Assembly: GCF_900157365.1 (NCBI RefSeq)
Contig: NZ_FUEZ01000004.1
Coordinates: 372,001-436,000, forward strand
Length of the DNA stretch: 64,000 nt
Direction of reading: 5' to 3'
Origin: Mycobacterium numidiamassiliense
Lineage (GTDB): Bacteria; Actinomycetota; Actinomycetes; Mycobacteriales; Mycobacteriaceae
A model generated the notes under the pieces. The model did no database searches. It was not told the DNA's origin and saw only the letters and a program-made list of their open reading frames with translations. Of the stretch, positions 52,299 to 62,310 are shown piece by piece. The position numbers were made by a program, and so were the translations under genes. Each line of letters begins with the position of its first letter. The stretch's first letter is position 1.

Positions 52299-52736
52299 AT
52301 GAAAAGGCTCACGATGCTGTTGACCGGCGCCGAAATCGCACTCATCACAAGCGCTCTGCTGTACCTGGCGTTTCACCAAGTCTGGACGACGTTCGTCGGC
52401 GTCGTTGCCGCTGCCGTCGCGGTGGTGCTCATCGTCCGGATCGAGCTGGCACGACGCCGGCACGCGGCCGGCCGCGCCTTAGGAGTCGGCACCGTGTGCG
52501 CGTCGTGCACCGAATTGACCGCCGCTGCCGACGTCCACCACGTCTTCATCGAGGTGGTCGCCGTGTCGGGGGAGACGTTCATCGGTAAGCTGGCGCGCTG
52601 CGGCGACGGCCCGGACATGTCGGTCTTGCGCCCCGGGCTTGTCGTGCTGGTGGCGTTCGATCCCGATGCCCGCGAAGAACTTTCGCTGCCCGATGACGTC
52701 CTGGCGGTGCGGGCGTCGTGGCTGGCCGCGATCTGA
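52299..52736 (+). CDS. Two-helix membrane protein with a CxxC motif
   Basis: A 145-residue protein. Two adjacent N-terminal membrane helices (LTGAEIALITSALLYLAF and FVGVVAAAVAVVLIVRIEL) precede a soluble domain with GVGTVCASCTELTA, a CxxC that could bind metal or form a redox pair, then a beta-rich tail (VHHVFIEVVAVSGETFIGKL). It is divergent from the 441-residue gene and converges with the CHAT gene 13 bp away, so it sits inside the CHAT locus. It may be the membrane sensor or anchor of that system. Confidence 0.62.
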   Translation: MKRLTMLLTGAEIALITSALLYLAFHQVWTTFVGVVAAAVAVVLIVRIELARRRHAAGRALGVGTVCASCTELTAAADVHHVFIEVVAVSGETFIGKLARCGDGPDMSVLRPGLVVLVAFDPDAREELSLPDDVLAVRASWLAAI

Positions 52737-52749
52737 GCTGTGCGCCCAG

Positions 52750-54120
52750 TCAGCGTGCGCCGTCGACCGCGAACGTGACCAGCGCACCCCAATAGAGCGG
52801 GCTGGCGGCAAGGTCGCCCTCGCGCCAGCGCCGCAACTGGGCCCGCTGCCATCGGTTCACCGCACAGCCGGCTTCGGTGTCTTCGTGGGCGCGGTCGACG
52901 GCGATGACGACGTCGGCCATCGGATCGGCCTTGTCATCGCCGGCGGCGGCGAATCTGCGGTAGGCCGCCGTGGTGGGCAGGGACCACAAAGTGGCGGTGA
53001 CCAACTGCGCGCCGCTCAGGATCATCGCTGCGACCAGGCCGGTGGCTTCGTCGAACTGGTAGTCCCCACCCGATCCGCAGGCCAGCAAGGCCACTCGCGG
53101 CGGCATCGGCAATCGCAGCGACATCAGGTCCGACGCGGTCAGCGGGCGGTGGTCGCCGATCGGGTCGGCGTCGCCGTGGCTTTTCGCCGTACATGCCAGG
53201 TGGATCGCCGCACGGTCCGCCCGGCTGGCCTGCCCGGAATCGATGTCCGCCGAACTCGCGTGCCCGACATAGAACAGCCGGCTCGGATGCTGCGCCAGCT
53301 GCGTGGCCAGCCAGCCGCGATCGGCATCCTGGCGGCGGAACAGCTCGACCACCTCCCCGGTCGCCGGAAGCACCGTGCGTTGTGTCGTGGTCTCGGCGAA
53401 GTGCTGTGCCAATGGTGTTTGCGCCGAGGGTCTTCCGAGTACCGATCCCAGTGCGGAGTCGGGCCGCTGTCCGGGCACCCGGGGGTCGAGGACCAGCAGT
53501 GCCGGACCGTCCCTCCTGCGGTTCCACCCGGCCGGGGTGCGCGGCGCGTGCACGATGTTCGGCGGCACCGCCATCAGCACGTCGACCAGTTCGATGAGCC
53601 GATGGCCATCGGTGTGCTCGTCGATATCGGCCAATTGCCAAGGGATCCGGGCGGCCTTGCGGCCGCTCGCGGTGATGGCGTCCTGGCGGGCGCGCACCAA
53701 TTCCTCGTTGCTTGGACCCGATTTCGGCACGGCCAGCAGGCCCCAGGGCACCCGGGCCAGCCGCGCACTGGGCGAGACGAACAGCACCGCGCGCGGCGAC
53801 GCGAGGCACGCAACCAACAGCTGCCACCCGGGCGAGCCGATCAGCAGCACGCCCAGGATGTAGGCCAGTGTGAGCTCGGTTTCCGTTGTCGCCCAGGGGC
53901 CTGTGGTGAGGGCGCGCTCGATGGCGTCGCGCCGGGTCTCGGCGCCGTGCGGTTCGGGCAGGGCGTCTGTCAGCTCTTCGAGCGCCGTGAGCAGGATCGG
54001 TTCCTCGATCACCCAGGCGACGGTTCTCGACGGCTGCCCGACGATCCGCAGGCTGGCGTAGGTGGCGATGCCGACGTCGGCGTACCGCAGGACGAGGGTA
54101 TGCCGGTCGGGGTCGCTCAT
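52750..54120 (-). CDS. CHAT-domain protease
   Basis: A 456-residue protein with a caspase-like CHAT domain in its C-terminal two-thirds. Catalytic His287 lies in RLFYVGHASS and Cys348 in RVALLACGSGGDYQ, followed by the family's EATGLVAAMILSGAQLVTAT and a PLYWGALVTF end. The N-terminal third is a helical region of unknown type. The ATG at 54120 overlaps the TPR gene stop as ATGA, giving a TPR-CHAT operon in which the TPR protein is likely a regulator or substrate. In bacteria, CHAT proteases are often triggered to cleave partner proteins during stress or phage infection. Confidence 0.84.
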   Translation of the reverse strand: MSDPDRHTLVLRYADVGIATYASLRIVGQPSRTVAWVIEEPILLTALEELTDALPEPHGAETRRDAIERALTTGPWATTETELTLAYILGVLLIGSPGWQLLVACLASPRAVLFVSPSARLARVPWGLLAVPKSGPSNEELVRARQDAITASGRKAARIPWQLADIDEHTDGHRLIELVDVLMAVPPNIVHAPRTPAGWNRRRDGPALLVLDPRVPGQRPDSALGSVLGRPSAQTPLAQHFAETTTQRTVLPATGEVVELFRRQDADRGWLATQLAQHPSRLFYVGHASSADIDSGQASRADRAAIHLACTAKSHGDADPIGDHRPLTASDLMSLRLPMPPRVALLACGSGGDYQFDEATGLVAAMILSGAQLVTATLWSLPTTAAYRRFAAAGDDKADPMADVVIAVDRAHEDTEAGCAVNRWQRAQLRRWREGDLAASPLYWGALVTFAVDGAR

Positions 54121-55820
54121 GGCCAGGTCGACCAGGCGGGCTCGGCCGCGGTGACGTCGCGGCCGTAGCGTGCCAGCGCCAGTGCGCGATAGTGGCTCAT
54201 GATCGGCGCGGCGTCGGGCTGCATCTGCAACGGTGGCAGCGGTCCGAGTCGGGTCAGCGAGCCGGCGCCCTGCGCCGGCGGGCCGGCCGCGGCTAGTGCC
54301 TCGCCGGCGTCGAGGAGCACCGGTGCGGTGGCCGCCGAGCCCCATTCGCCGACCGGTGACCGTTGCGGCTCCGCGTTGAAAGTGCCTCGTGCGCTGTGAT
54401 ATTCGACCAGTTCACTGATCAGTCCGGTGTTCTCCCACTCCCATGCGACGGCGAAGGCGCCGGCCAGGATGGGAGCCGAAATACGGGACGCCCAGCGGGA
54501 CCGCGCGTCGGCGTCGGTGATCGAATAGCGCACCGAGTCCACGGCCAAGGCCGCGGGGATCTTGAGCTCCGCGGCCTGCTCGAGCTTTGTCAGGCCGCGG
54601 AAGTATGCCGGGGTGCCGACCTCGCCGCGCAGGATGCCGAGCCCCTCGGCCTGGCGCGCCTCGGTCTCCTCCAACGTCTCGTCGGGGTCACCCGAGCTGT
54701 CGAAACCGAGGTCCGCCAACGCATCCGCACGCCACACGGTGCCCAGATGATTGTCGAGTTGGGCGTACTGCAGCCAACTGCTGCGCGGCGAGGAGTCGAG
54801 CAGTTCGCGGGCCTGGGCGATCAGCTCGACCGCCTCGCCGAAGCGGCTACAGAAGATGGGTATCCAGCTGCGTTGCAGCAGAATACGGTGTAGGGGTAGT
54901 GGCTTTCCCAGTTCGCGCCACTGTTGTTCGGCCTGTTCGAAGCACTCGTCGGCCGCTTCCAGTGCGCCCGATGCCATCCTGGTCAGGCCCAGATACAGCC
55001 AGCACCGCGCGACGTCGTGAGCGCGGGCGTAGCGCGTGATCACCGGGTGGGCCTGCGAGACAAGCTGCTCGGTGGATACGTGATCGCCGACCGACCAGCA
55101 TGCCGCGGCCCGCTCCAATTGCGTTCTGGCCGTCGCTAATTCCCATTCTTTCTGCTGCGCCCGGGCTCCGGCGCGACGCAGCCAGGGCTCGGCTTCGGCC
55201 AGCCGCCCGGTTGCGACGCAGAACCTGCCGTACGCGGTTGCCGCCGTCACCAACAGGTGGTCGGTGAACTCGCCGTCGCCCCGCGGCTGATCCACGGCAT
55301 CGCGCACCTGCTCCCACACCGGAACCGATCGCGCATGCAGATCGTCGTCGCAGAGCGCGGTCGCGCACAGCACGCGCGCATACGTGAGCAGATACGAATG
55401 TTCGTCCGCGAGATCGGCGAAATCGCCGTCGGCGCCGCGGGTGTCCAACGTCGCCAGCCCCGTCGCGGCGCCGTCGTGATCCCCCTGTGCCGCTGCCAGG
55501 CCGACGCGCAGAAATTGGGCTCGCCGCGCGTACCGACAAATCATGCGGGCGTTGGCGTCGTCGCCGATTTCGGTGTAGATCGCCACACAGTCTTCGATAC
55601 GCCGGATCGAGGACTGCACCCCGTCATGAGCACCGCGCGCCAGGTAGATTTCGCCCAGCTGCGCAAGCACTTCCAGCATTAGATCGTCTCGATCCTGCTC
55701 CTCGACCTGCGGCACCAGGGACAGCAGCAGGTCGCGAGCAGATGCCTCGTCGGAGGCGAACGCCAGTCGACGGGCGCGGGCTAACTCGCCGGGGATCGAC
55801 ACGGCTGCATCATAAGTCAA
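54117..55820 (-). CDS. TPR-repeat protein coupled to CHAT protease
   Basis: A 567-residue protein of helical hairpin repeats. Repeats are visible as LLSLVPQVEEQDRDDLMLEV, LAQLGEIYLARGAHDGV, AEPWLRRAGARAQQKEWELA and ECFEQAEQQWRELGKPLPL. No enzyme domain or signal peptide. It is the first gene of the operon and overlaps the CHAT gene by 4 bases. The TTG start at 55820 is uncertain; an in-frame GTG at 55802 is an alternative. Likely a sensor, scaffold or target that controls the CHAT protease. Confidence 0.78.
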   Translation of the reverse strand: MTYDAAVSIPGELARARRLAFASDEASARDLLLSLVPQVEEQDRDDLMLEVLAQLGEIYLARGAHDGVQSSIRRIEDCVAIYTEIGDDANARMICRYARRAQFLRVGLAAAQGDHDGAATGLATLDTRGADGDFADLADEHSYLLTYARVLCATALCDDDLHARSVPVWEQVRDAVDQPRGDGEFTDHLLVTAATAYGRFCVATGRLAEAEPWLRRAGARAQQKEWELATARTQLERAAACWSVGDHVSTEQLVSQAHPVITRYARAHDVARCWLYLGLTRMASGALEAADECFEQAEQQWRELGKPLPLHRILLQRSWIPIFCSRFGEAVELIAQARELLDSSPRSSWLQYAQLDNHLGTVWRADALADLGFDSSGDPDETLEETEARQAEGLGILRGEVGTPAYFRGLTKLEQAAELKIPAALAVDSVRYSITDADARSRWASRISAPILAGAFAVAWEWENTGLISELVEYHSARGTFNAEPQRSPVGEWGSAATAPVLLDAGEALAAAGPPAQGAGSLTRLGPLPPLQMQPDAAPIMSHYRALALARYGRDVTAAEPAWSTWP

Positions 55821-55875
55821 GCCCGGTGCGGCAGACGTGTGAGTGAGGCACGTCTGCCGCCCGGTGTCGAGCCGA

Positions 55876-56373
55876 CTAACCGCAGGTCACCTTGATGCTG
55901 AAGTCCTTGGTGACCATCCCGGCCATCGGATTCTTCAGGTCGGCGCCGGCCGCCTGGCCCGTGATGGTGTAGGTCTTACCATCCACCGCCACGTTGGCCG
56001 AGCCGACCTTCGCGCCCATGTTGCTGACCGACAACGCATTGCCGTCGACCACCAGGGCCAGCGAGTCGACCTTGGGGTTGGCCTCGTCGGTCATCACCAC
56101 AGCCAACGCCTGCTGCGGACCGCCGGTGGACCCGCTGCCGATGTCGATCTTGCCGCCCTGCCTGACGCAGGTCACCGAGGCCGGGTTCAACCCGGCAAGG
56201 TCGCTGCCGCCCACCTTGACCTGGGCCTGCGTGCCTGACGCGATCGATGCACCACTCGAGCCCGGGGCTGCGCTGCTCGACCCCGGGGCCGCAGAGTGGC
56301 CGTTGTCCGAGCAGGCCACCAGCACCGTTGCGAGGCTGAGGGTTCCAATTCCTGCCACGAGAAGACGTTTCAC
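55876..56373 (-). CDS. LpqH (19-kDa antigen) family lipoprotein
   Basis: A 165-residue lipoprotein. Basic MKR, hydrophobic LLVAGIGTLSLATVLV and lipobox VACS (Cys at residue 21) are followed by a Ser/Ala/Gly linker. The mature domain ends with NPMAGMVTKDFSIKVTC, matching the LpqH pattern NPM...F.I.VTC. Two cysteines (VTCVRQ and KVTCG) pair as in LpqH. GTG start at 56373 with AAGGAAGG upstream. LpqH proteins are glycosylated surface lipoproteins that interact with host receptors. Likely a paralogue rather than lpqH itself, which lies elsewhere. Confidence 0.87.
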   Translation of the reverse strand: MKRLLVAGIGTLSLATVLVACSDNGHSAAPGSSSAAPGSSGASIASGTQAQVKVGGSDLAGLNPASVTCVRQGGKIDIGSGSTGGPQQALAVVMTDEANPKVDSLALVVDGNALSVSNMGAKVGSANVAVDGKTYTITGQAAGADLKNPMAGMVTKDFSIKVTCG

Positions 56374-56510
56374 TGGGTTTCCTTCCTTAATGCGTCGCCA
56401 CGTTGGCGTCGTCTTGCGGCAAGTACAGAACGCCCGCCTTGCTACCGATCCCAAGTTCCTGGTGCAATCGACGGGCCGAGCCGAGACGATCCACCGAAGG
56501 GAAGTGCCCG

Positions 56511-56897
56511 ATGGCAAGCGTGAAATGGCTGGAAAAGCCTGCAGTACATGACTTTCCAGCAGCAGCCGACTACCTGGATCTGCTCGCCGAGCCAGCGATC
56601 GTCAAGAAGCTGACCAAGCGGCTGCAAGCCGGAACCGTCGTGCACAAGAAGGCCAAGGACATCCTGCGGTCCGCGCAGCTGAGTCTGCTGCCGGTGGAGA
56701 ACCCGCACGTCGCTGCCGATCTCACCAAGATCGAGCAGGGCGTCGCGCTGTCGCCCATCCTGCTTGTCCGCGGCGACATCAAGACCGGTGTTCCGCTGCA
56801 GATCGCGGACGGATATCACCGGGTGTGCGCGAGCTATCACACCGACGAGAACACCGACATTCCCGTCGTCCTGGTGAAGCTGACCCGCGGACAGTGA
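56511..56897 (+). CDS. ParB/Srx-fold-like small protein
   Basis: A 128-residue protein. The C-terminal half has SPILLVRGDI, VPLQIADGYHRVCASYH and DIPVVLVKLT, which recalls the ParB/sulfiredoxin-like pattern (P-ILV...I-DG-HR...A). The N-terminal half is helical and basic (IVKKLTKRLQAGTVVHKKAK). A stand-alone domain of this size may be a nucleoside- or DNA-binding protein; no partner ParA is present. It is followed 16 bp later by the crotonase gene and probably co-transcribed. Confidence 0.62.
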   Translation: MASVKWLEKPAVHDFPAAADYLDLLAEPAIVKKLTKRLQAGTVVHKKAKDILRSAQLSLLPVENPHVAADLTKIEQGVALSPILLVRGDIKTGVPLQIADGYHRVCASYHTDENTDIPVVLVKLTRGQ

Positions 56898-56913
56898 CGC
56901 CGCCGGTGGGTGC

Positions 56914-57669
56914 TTGAGTGTCACTGTGATTGAGATTGCGAGCATCGGAGCGGTCCGGGTGTTGACCCTGTCGTCGGGTCGCGTCAACGCCCAGGACGTG
57001 GAGCTGCTGGATGAACTCACCGACGTAGTGCGCGATCAGCAACGGTCGGGCGAGGGGCCGCTGGTGATCACCGGCGCGGGCCGGGCGTTCAGCGCCGGGG
57101 TTGACCTCAACCGGGTGGTCGAGGGCAGGTCTGACTACACCGATCGGCTGGTCCCGGCGCTGTCGAACGCATTCAACGCGGTGTTCGAGTTTCCCCGGCC
57201 GACCGTGGCCGCGATCAACGGCGCCGCCATCGCGGGCGGATGTGTGCTCGCGTGCGCCTGCGACCGCCGCCTGATCAGCCTGAATGCGCAGATCGGGGCG
57301 TCCGAGGTGCGTGTCGGTGTGGCGTTTCCGGTGGCCGCGCTCGAGGTGATGCGCTACGCCTGCGGCGACCACGCTGAGGAGGTGCTGCTCGGCGGTCGCG
57401 TCTTCAAGGCCGACGAGGCGGTCACCAACGGGCTCGCCCACCGCATCGTCAGTGACGACCTGGTCGACGCGGCGGTCGCCGAGGCCGCAGACCTCGGCGG
57501 CATCCCGGCAGCGGCGTATCGCCACACGAAAGAGCAGTTAAGAGCACCAACCGTGGCGCGGATCCGCGCGAATGCCGACATTGACGAGGGAGTCCGCCAG
57601 CTCTGGGGCTCCGACGAGACGCTGCAGCGCCTGGGCGACTACGTCGAAAGTCTTCGACGCCGCGACTGA
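56914..57669 (+). CDS. Enoyl-CoA hydratase/isomerase family protein
   Basis: A 251-residue crotonase-fold protein. GAGRAFSAGVDLNRV is the oxyanion segment and AAINGAAIAGGCVLACACD the conserved core. The usual catalytic Glu positions are not obvious in the loop SLNAQIGASEVRVGVAFP, although Glu in GASEV is near the expected place. It probably binds an acyl-CoA thioester. TTG start at 56914 is tentative. It ends against the convergent Rv3723-like gene with no spacer. Confidence 0.85.
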   Translation: MSVTVIEIASIGAVRVLTLSSGRVNAQDVELLDELTDVVRDQQRSGEGPLVITGAGRAFSAGVDLNRVVEGRSDYTDRLVPALSNAFNAVFEFPRPTVAAINGAAIAGGCVLACACDRRLISLNAQIGASEVRVGVAFPVAALEVMRYACGDHAEEVLLGGRVFKADEAVTNGLAHRIVSDDLVDAAVAEAADLGGIPAAAYRHTKEQLRAPTVARIRANADIDEGVRQLWGSDETLQRLGDYVESLRRRD

Positions 57670-58506
57670 CTACTCTTCCTCGACCGCAACGCCGCCGCGG
57701 GTACGCCTGCGTCGCATCCGGTGCGAGCCCTTGCCGGTCGGGCGGCGGTTGCGCAGCCCGGGCTTGGCGTCGTCGGTGTCCTCGTCCGTCGCGTCGTCGG
57801 CGTCCTCGCCGGGCGCTTCGTCCTCGTCCGTCGTTTCGGGTTTTTCCGGGGCCGCGACGGTCTCGGTGGGTTCCGGCGTCTCGGCGGTTTCGGCGGTGAC
57901 CTCGGCCGGCTTGTCGGCTGCCTCGGTCTCCTCAGCTTTGGCGGCTTCTTCGGTCTCGTCGGCCTCGGCGTCGTCGGTGTCGCTGTCTTCGTCGGCCTCG
58001 TCCTGCGCCTCGTCGTCGCCCTTCTTGCGGCGAACCCGACGCTGCTTGGGTTTCTTGGCCTTGATGGGCTTTGGCGGAGGCGGCGGCAGCTCGGCGACAA
58101 ACGACAGATAGAACGCGAAGAACCCGAGTAGCGCGATCGCGGCGGCGGCACCATAAATCGCGAACAGATACTGCCCGGCCTTGCCCAGGCTGAGCCAGAT
58201 CTCGCTGATCGCGGTGCCGACGATCAGCACCCCGGCCAGCACGTGGGCCACGATCGACCTGACCCGCAGGGACAGGGCCATTTGCGGGGTGCCGAACTCC
58301 GGCTTTCGGGTGCGCAGCAGCGTGAACACCACCGGCAGCGCGGCCAGCGCGATCAAGACACCCGTCACGATCCGCATCGCCGTCCCCAGCGAATGCGTGG
58401 TTTCGCCCGTCAGCTCAGGCCAGCGGGGAACCACAAAAAAGAAGTAGAGGACGCCGGCACCGACGAAGAACGACGCGTGCCACAGGATGGCGATCCTGCG
58501 CCCCAT
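57670..58506 (-). CDS. Rv3723-like membrane protein with acidic repetitive tail
   Basis: A 278-residue protein with four helices in the first 140 residues: ILWHASFFVGAGVLYFFFVV, IVTGVLIALAALPVVFTLL, VLAGVLIVGTAISEIWLSL and YGAAAAIALLGFFAFYLSFV. A Pro/Lys-rich linker (PPPPPKPIKAKKPKQRRVRR) leads to a long Glu/Asp/Ala/Thr low-complexity tail and a basic C-terminus. It occupies the place of Rv3723 beside tRNA-Ser, ffs and aspC. Function unknown; the acidic tail is cytoplasmic and may be interaction-prone. Confidence 0.8.
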   Translation of the reverse strand: MGRRIAILWHASFFVGAGVLYFFFVVPRWPELTGETTHSLGTAMRIVTGVLIALAALPVVFTLLRTRKPEFGTPQMALSLRVRSIVAHVLAGVLIVGTAISEIWLSLGKAGQYLFAIYGAAAAIALLGFFAFYLSFVAELPPPPPKPIKAKKPKQRRVRRKKGDDEAQDEADEDSDTDDAEADETEEAAKAEETEAADKPAEVTAETAETPEPTETVAAPEKPETTDEDEAPGEDADDATDEDTDDAKPGLRNRRPTGKGSHRMRRRRTRGGVAVEEE

Positions 58507-58601
58507 ACCCCTCCTCGCACCGTTGCTGAGCCCACGCCAGCCTAGAGCCAGCTCAAACCGAATCCAAGCATTGACCGCGCTTGTCTACCTGCGCGGGCCG
58601 A

Positions 58602-60210
<1,609 letters not shown>

Positions 60211-60372
60211 GGGCGTCGAGTGTGCTTTGAGGGGGAGAAATCCAGCAGAATTCCGCCCCACCCGCACACCGGAAGCCGCTGATGCACACCCGACGCTGGC
60301 CGGACTCACGGCGTCGCGCCCGGCCCGGTGCCAGCCGGGCTCTCGTCAGCGCGCGCCGGTAGCCTGCTGAGC

Positions 60373-62304
60373 GTGGCCCTCTACCGCAAATACCGACCGG
60401 CAACCTTCGCCGAAGTAGTAGGGCAGGAACACGTCACCGAGCCGTTGTCCATTGCATTGGAAGCGGGCCGGATCAACCACGCGTACCTGTTTTCCGGGCC
60501 GCGCGGCTGCGGAAAGACGTCGTCGGCCCGCATTTTGGCCCGCTCGCTGAACTGTGTGCAGGGCCCGACCGCCAACCCGTGCGGGGTCTGCGACTCGTGT
60601 CAGGGGTTGGCGCCCAACGCGCCGGGCAGTATCGACGTGGTGGAGCTGGACGCCGCCAGTCACGGCGGCGTGGACGACACCCGCGAGCTGCGCGACCGCG
60701 CCTTCTATGCGCCCGCGCAGTCGCGCTATCGGGTGTTCATCGTCGACGAGGCCCACATGGTGACCACGGCGGGGTTCAACGCGCTGCTCAAGATCGTCGA
60801 GGAGCCGCCCGAACACCTCATTTTCATCTTCGCCACCACCGAACCGGAGAAGGTGCTCCCGACGATTCGGTCGCGGACCCATCACTACCCTTTCCGGCTG
60901 CTCCCGCCGAAAACCATGCGGGCGCTGATCGAACGGATCTGTGAGCAAGAGAGTGTGGTCGTCGACGACGCGGTGTACCCGCTGGTGATCCGCGCCGGCG
61001 GCGGCTCGCCGCGTGACACTCTCTCGGTGCTGGACCAGTTGGTGGCCGGCTCCGAAGACGGCCCGAACGGTCCCCGGGTGACGTACCCGCGTGCGCTGGG
61101 CTTGCTGGGTGCGACCGACGTGGCGCTGATCGACGACGCCGTGGACGCTCTGGCGGCCGGTGATGCCGCCGCGATGTTCGGCGCGGTCGAAGCGGTGATC
61201 GATGCCGGTCACGATCCGCGCCGCTTCGCCACCGATCTGCTGGAGCGCTTCCGCGATCTCATTGTGCTGCAAGCGGTTCCGGATGCAGCGAGCCGGGGCG
61301 TGGTGGATGCGCCAGAGGATGTGCTGGACCGGATGCGTGAGCAGGCCGTCCGCATCGGCCCGGCAACCCTGACCCGCTATGCCGAAGTGGTGCAGGCGGG
61401 ACTCGGCGAGATGCGCGGTGCGACAGCGCCGCGCCTGCTGCTCGAAGTGGTCTGCGCGCGCCTGCTGCTGCCCTCGGCCAGCGACGCCGAATCGGCGCTG
61501 CTGCAACGGGTTGAGCGGATCGAGACCCGGCTGGCCATGTCCATCCCCACGGCCGAGACCACACCCGCCGCGCCGGCTGCGCCCGTTGCCCGGCCGGTTG
61601 CGCGCCGATCGGTTGAGGCCAAGCCCGCCGAGCCGAAACCCCAGCCGGTCGCCGATCCGGTCGCGGCGCCACCCCCCGAACCGCCGCCGGCACCCGAACC
61701 GACGCCGGCACCCGATCCAGTTGCGGCATCCCCCGATCCGGTGCCGAATCCGGAACACCATCCAGCTCCGGAGCCCGAAAAAGCCTCTGCCCCAGGCGAA
61801 CTCAACGCCGCAGCCGTCCGATCCATGTGGCCGACCGTCCGCGACAAGGTACGTCAGCGCAGCCGCACCACCGAGGTGATGCTGGCCGGCGCCACGGTCC
61901 GCGCCGTGGAGGACAACACGCTGGTGCTCACGCACGAATCGGCCCCGCTGGCCAAGCGGCTGTCCGAGCAGCGCAATGCGGACGTCATCGCCGAAGCGCT
62001 CAAAGACGCGCTGGGTGTGAACTGGCGGGTGCGCTGCGATACCGGCTCCCCGTCGCCCGCAGCGGCTGCGCCGCCACCCGCGAGTGGGAGGGCGGCGCCA
62101 CCCGCCCGCCGTGTGGCGCCGCCCCCGACCGTCGAGGCGGAAACGCCTGTGCCGGAGCCTGATTCGTCGGAGCAGGACGACGAGGAAATCATGCTCGCCG
62201 AGGCCGGGCGCACGGATCCGTCCGCCCCGCGGCGCGACCCGGAAGAGGTAGCACTCGAACTGCTGCAGACCGAACTCGGCGCCCGGCGCATCGACGGCGG
62301 CTAG
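60373..62304 (+). CDS. dnaX: DNA polymerase III tau/gamma subunit DnaX
   Basis: A 643-residue clamp-loader subunit. AAA+ domain with Walker A GPRGCGKT (42-49), zinc-binding Cys61/Cys70/Cys73/Cys76, Walker B and sensor region FIVDEAHMVTTAGFNALLKI. A long Pro/Ala-rich linker (about residues 395-480) separates it from the C-terminal domain binding the polymerase and helicase. It is longer than the 578-residue M. tuberculosis protein mainly through this linker. No slippery site for a gamma form is evident. GTG at 60373. Confidence 0.97.
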   Translation: MALYRKYRPATFAEVVGQEHVTEPLSIALEAGRINHAYLFSGPRGCGKTSSARILARSLNCVQGPTANPCGVCDSCQGLAPNAPGSIDVVELDAASHGGVDDTRELRDRAFYAPAQSRYRVFIVDEAHMVTTAGFNALLKIVEEPPEHLIFIFATTEPEKVLPTIRSRTHHYPFRLLPPKTMRALIERICEQESVVVDDAVYPLVIRAGGGSPRDTLSVLDQLVAGSEDGPNGPRVTYPRALGLLGATDVALIDDAVDALAAGDAAAMFGAVEAVIDAGHDPRRFATDLLERFRDLIVLQAVPDAASRGVVDAPEDVLDRMREQAVRIGPATLTRYAEVVQAGLGEMRGATAPRLLLEVVCARLLLPSASDAESALLQRVERIETRLAMSIPTAETTPAAPAAPVARPVARRSVEAKPAEPKPQPVADPVAAPPPEPPPAPEPTPAPDPVAASPDPVPNPEHHPAPEPEKASAPGELNAAAVRSMWPTVRDKVRQRSRTTEVMLAGATVRAVEDNTLVLTHESAPLAKRLSEQRNADVIAEALKDALGVNWRVRCDTGSPSPAAAAPPPASGRAAPPARRVAPPPTVEAETPVPEPDSSEQDDEEIMLAEAGRTDPSAPRRDPEEVALELLQTELGARRIDGG

Positions 62305-62310
62305 CCAGAG

